From CAYPEZ01 sp964409985 (GTDB lineage Bacteria; Patescibacteriota; Minisyncoccia; Phycocordibacterales; UBA6899), in the NCBI GenBank assembly GCA_964409985.1, contig CAYPEZ010000007.1:1-31498 (forward strand): DNA of 31,498 nt. The letters run 5' to 3'. The notes under the pieces are model-generated. The model was given only the letters and a program-made list of their open reading frames with translations, was not told the origin of the DNA and ran no database searches. The position numbers and the translations under genes were made by a program. This document shows positions 30,022-31,498 of the stretch, piece after piece (positions within the stretch are counted from its first letter, which is position 1; each line of letters starts with the position of its first letter).

Positions 30022-31498
30022 CTAGAGAGGTTTGTCACCTGCCTTGACGGTGGTTCGCTTGGCCTTATCTCGATCACTTTGAGACAAATATTTTTTTCGG
30101 AGACGGACGGATTTTGGGGTAATCTCCAAATATTCGTCATCTTCCATGATTTCAAGTCCAGATTCAATGGTCACTGGGTGATGTGGAATAAGAACAATTG
30201 CTTCGTCGCTTCCTGATGCGCGAACATTCGAGAGTGCTTTTGCCTTGCAGGGATTTACAACCATTTCGTCCCCCTTCGAAGTATTCCCGACCACCATACC
30301 TTCATAGACCTCTGTCGTTGGTCCAATATAGAGCTCACCGCGTTCCTGGAGGTTCCAAAGAGCAAAAGCGAGAGCTTTCCCGGTCTCCATGGAGATCATT
30401 GAACCTGTGGCACGTTTTGCGATTTCACCAGCGTAAGGTTTAAATCCAATGACTCGGGAGGCGAAAATCCCCTCACCCTTTGTGTCAATGATAAACTGCC
30501 CACGATATCCAAGAAGTCCTCGTGTTGGCCCTTCAAAAATAACACGCACAGACCCTTCGTGAGTGATCATGTTGGACATAATGCAAGCTCGCTCTCCTAG
30601 ACGTTGTATGACTGCTCCCTGATACTCGGGTTTTACATCTATCGTCACCTCTTCGAATGGCTCATGTTTTACGCCGTCAATTTCTTTGATGATGACATGC
30701 GGCTGAGACACTTGGATCTCGTATCCTTCTCGACGCATGTTTTCAAGGAGAATTGCAATATGCAGTTCTCCTCGCCCTGAGACACGAAAACGATCTCCAG
30801 CACTTGATTCAAGATCAACATGAAGCCCAACGTTGACCTCAAGCTCTCTCTCGAGACGCTCTCTGATCTGACGGCTCGTCACGAGCTTGCCTTCTTTTCC
30901 CGCAAACGGAGAATTGTTGACAAGAAAATCAAGAACAATAGTTGGCTCATCGACATGGATAGCGGGAAGGAGCTCGCCTTCTTCAGTGCTTGAAATCGTG
31001 TCTCCAATATAGATATCAGGCATCCCAGCGAGCATAACAATATCTCCGGCCTCTGCGTCATGTGTTTCTTTGCGCGAAATGCCCTCAAAGGTAAATGCTT
31101 TGGTAATTTTTGCTTGCGTCTTTGATCCATTCTGCTTTTTTACCCAAAGAGTCTGGCCTTGTGATACTTTTCCTTCGTACACACGACAGATAGCCATGCG
31201 ACCCAAAAAGTTATCATAAGCGAGATTGAATGGCTGCGCACGGAGTGGTGCCTCTGCATCATGTGGAGCTGGTGGGACTTTTTCGAGAATCACATCCAAG
31301 AGAGGAGTGATGTCCTTGTTTTCATCCTCAAGTTTTCTTTTTGCGACTCCCTCACGTCCAATAGCATACACGGTAGTGAACTCACACTGCTCTTCATTCG
31401 CGCCAAGCTCAATAAAGAGATCGAGGACTTCATGCTCAGCACGATGTGGATCGGCGGCAGGCTTATCAATCTTATTGAGGACGACAATTGGCTTCATC
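30022..31498 (-). CDS. typA: Translational GTPase TypA/BipA, N-terminus cut by window edge
   Basis: The frame is open to the window end, so about 125 N-terminal residues with the P-loop and switch regions are missing. The visible 491 residues begin just before the G4 motif NKIDKP. Next come domain 2 (AYDNFLGRMAICRVYEGKV), the EF-G-like domain III (SGRGELHIAILLENMRREGYE), domain V (GPTRGLLGYRGQF) and the TypA-specific C-terminal domain (ERGELYIGPTTEVYEGMVVG). TypA is a ribosome-binding GTPase needed for 50S assembly at low temperature and for stress responses. The protein ends with a basic tail (RDKAKRTTVKAG). Identity is very secure. Confidence 0.96.
   Translation of the reverse strand, partial: MKPIVVLNKIDKPAADPHRAEHEVLDLFIELGANEEQCEFTTVYAIGREGVAKRKLEDENKDITPLLDVILEKVPPAPHDAEAPLRAQPFNLAYDNFLGRMAICRVYEGKVSQGQTLWVKKQNGSKTQAKITKAFTFEGISRKETHDAEAGDIVMLAGMPDIYIGDTISSTEEGELLPAIHVDEPTIVLDFLVNNSPFAGKEGKLVTSRQIRERLERELEVNVGLHVDLESSAGDRFRVSGRGELHIAILLENMRREGYEIQVSQPHVIIKEIDGVKHEPFEEVTIDVKPEYQGAVIQRLGERACIMSNMITHEGSVRVIFEGPTRGLLGYRGQFIIDTKGEGIFASRVIGFKPYAGEIAKRATGSMISMETGKALAFALWNLQERGELYIGPTTEVYEGMVVGNTSKGDEMVVNPCKAKALSNVRASGSDEAIVLIPHHPVTIESGLEIMEDDEYLEITPKSVRLRKKYLSQSDRDKAKRTTVKAGDKPL

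Noticed and set aside
1..31498. CRISPR arrays, insertion sequences, rRNA or tRNA genes.
   Set aside because: No regularly spaced repeats, transposase genes or RNA gene signatures were seen on either strand.

Overview
The window looks like chromosomal DNA of a bacterium from the Candidate Phyla Radiation (Patescibacteria), probably a Parcubacteria-like lineage. This is an inference from gene content and style, with no rRNA in the window to confirm it. The pointers are a stack of small VirB2/T4SS-pilin-like proteins, a four-domain ribosomal protein S1, RNase J, a metal-ligand-less MBL protein, an SPFH protein, substrate-binding proteins anchored by a helix, and few Shine-Dalgarno sites. TGA acts as a stop (two ATGA start/stop overlaps in the pilin cluster), so the code is standard and the TGA-recoding CPR groups are unlikely. 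Two 10-N scaffold gaps lie inside genes.

Layout. 1-8143, plus strand: a DUF2177/DUF1295 membrane pair (the first cut by the window edge), an RND-type export pair (adaptor and permease), then an SPFH protein with an unknown multi-spanning partner behind a consensus sigma-70 promoter. 8262-12935, minus strand: a methyltransferase, a helix-anchored solute-binding protein and seven consecutive small pilin-like membrane proteins, mostly overlapping or closely spaced. 12966-13547: a gene-free stretch with two extended base-pairing structures. 13548-18346, minus strand: gyrA, an unknown GC-rich highly expressed-looking gene, a small membrane protein broken by a gap, and a degenerate metallo-beta-lactamase-fold protein. 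18646-25055: rpsA (+), undecaprenol/diacylglycerol kinase and pth (-), secG, an OppA-like binding protein and RNase J (+). 25149-31498: an MFS transporter (+) convergent with a CAP-domain protein (-), a LOG-family protein (+), then corA, tlyA and 5'-truncated typA (-).

Expression falls into two styles. At least seven genes have a -10 box only 5-9 bases before the start codon or place their start at the predicted +1 (MTase, gyrA, MBL, MFS, CAP, LOG, corA), which predicts leaderless mRNAs. The SPFH operon and the unknown gene at 16131-17204 have TTGACA promoters, 50-75-base leaders, an AGGAG/GAGGAG site 8 bases before ATG, strong terminators and GC-rich third codon positions. They are either very highly expressed or recently acquired.

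Best leads: the rod-like structured element just downstream of gyrA, the seven-member pilin cluster whose predicted mature proteins all begin with Gln, and the unknown GC-rich gene.
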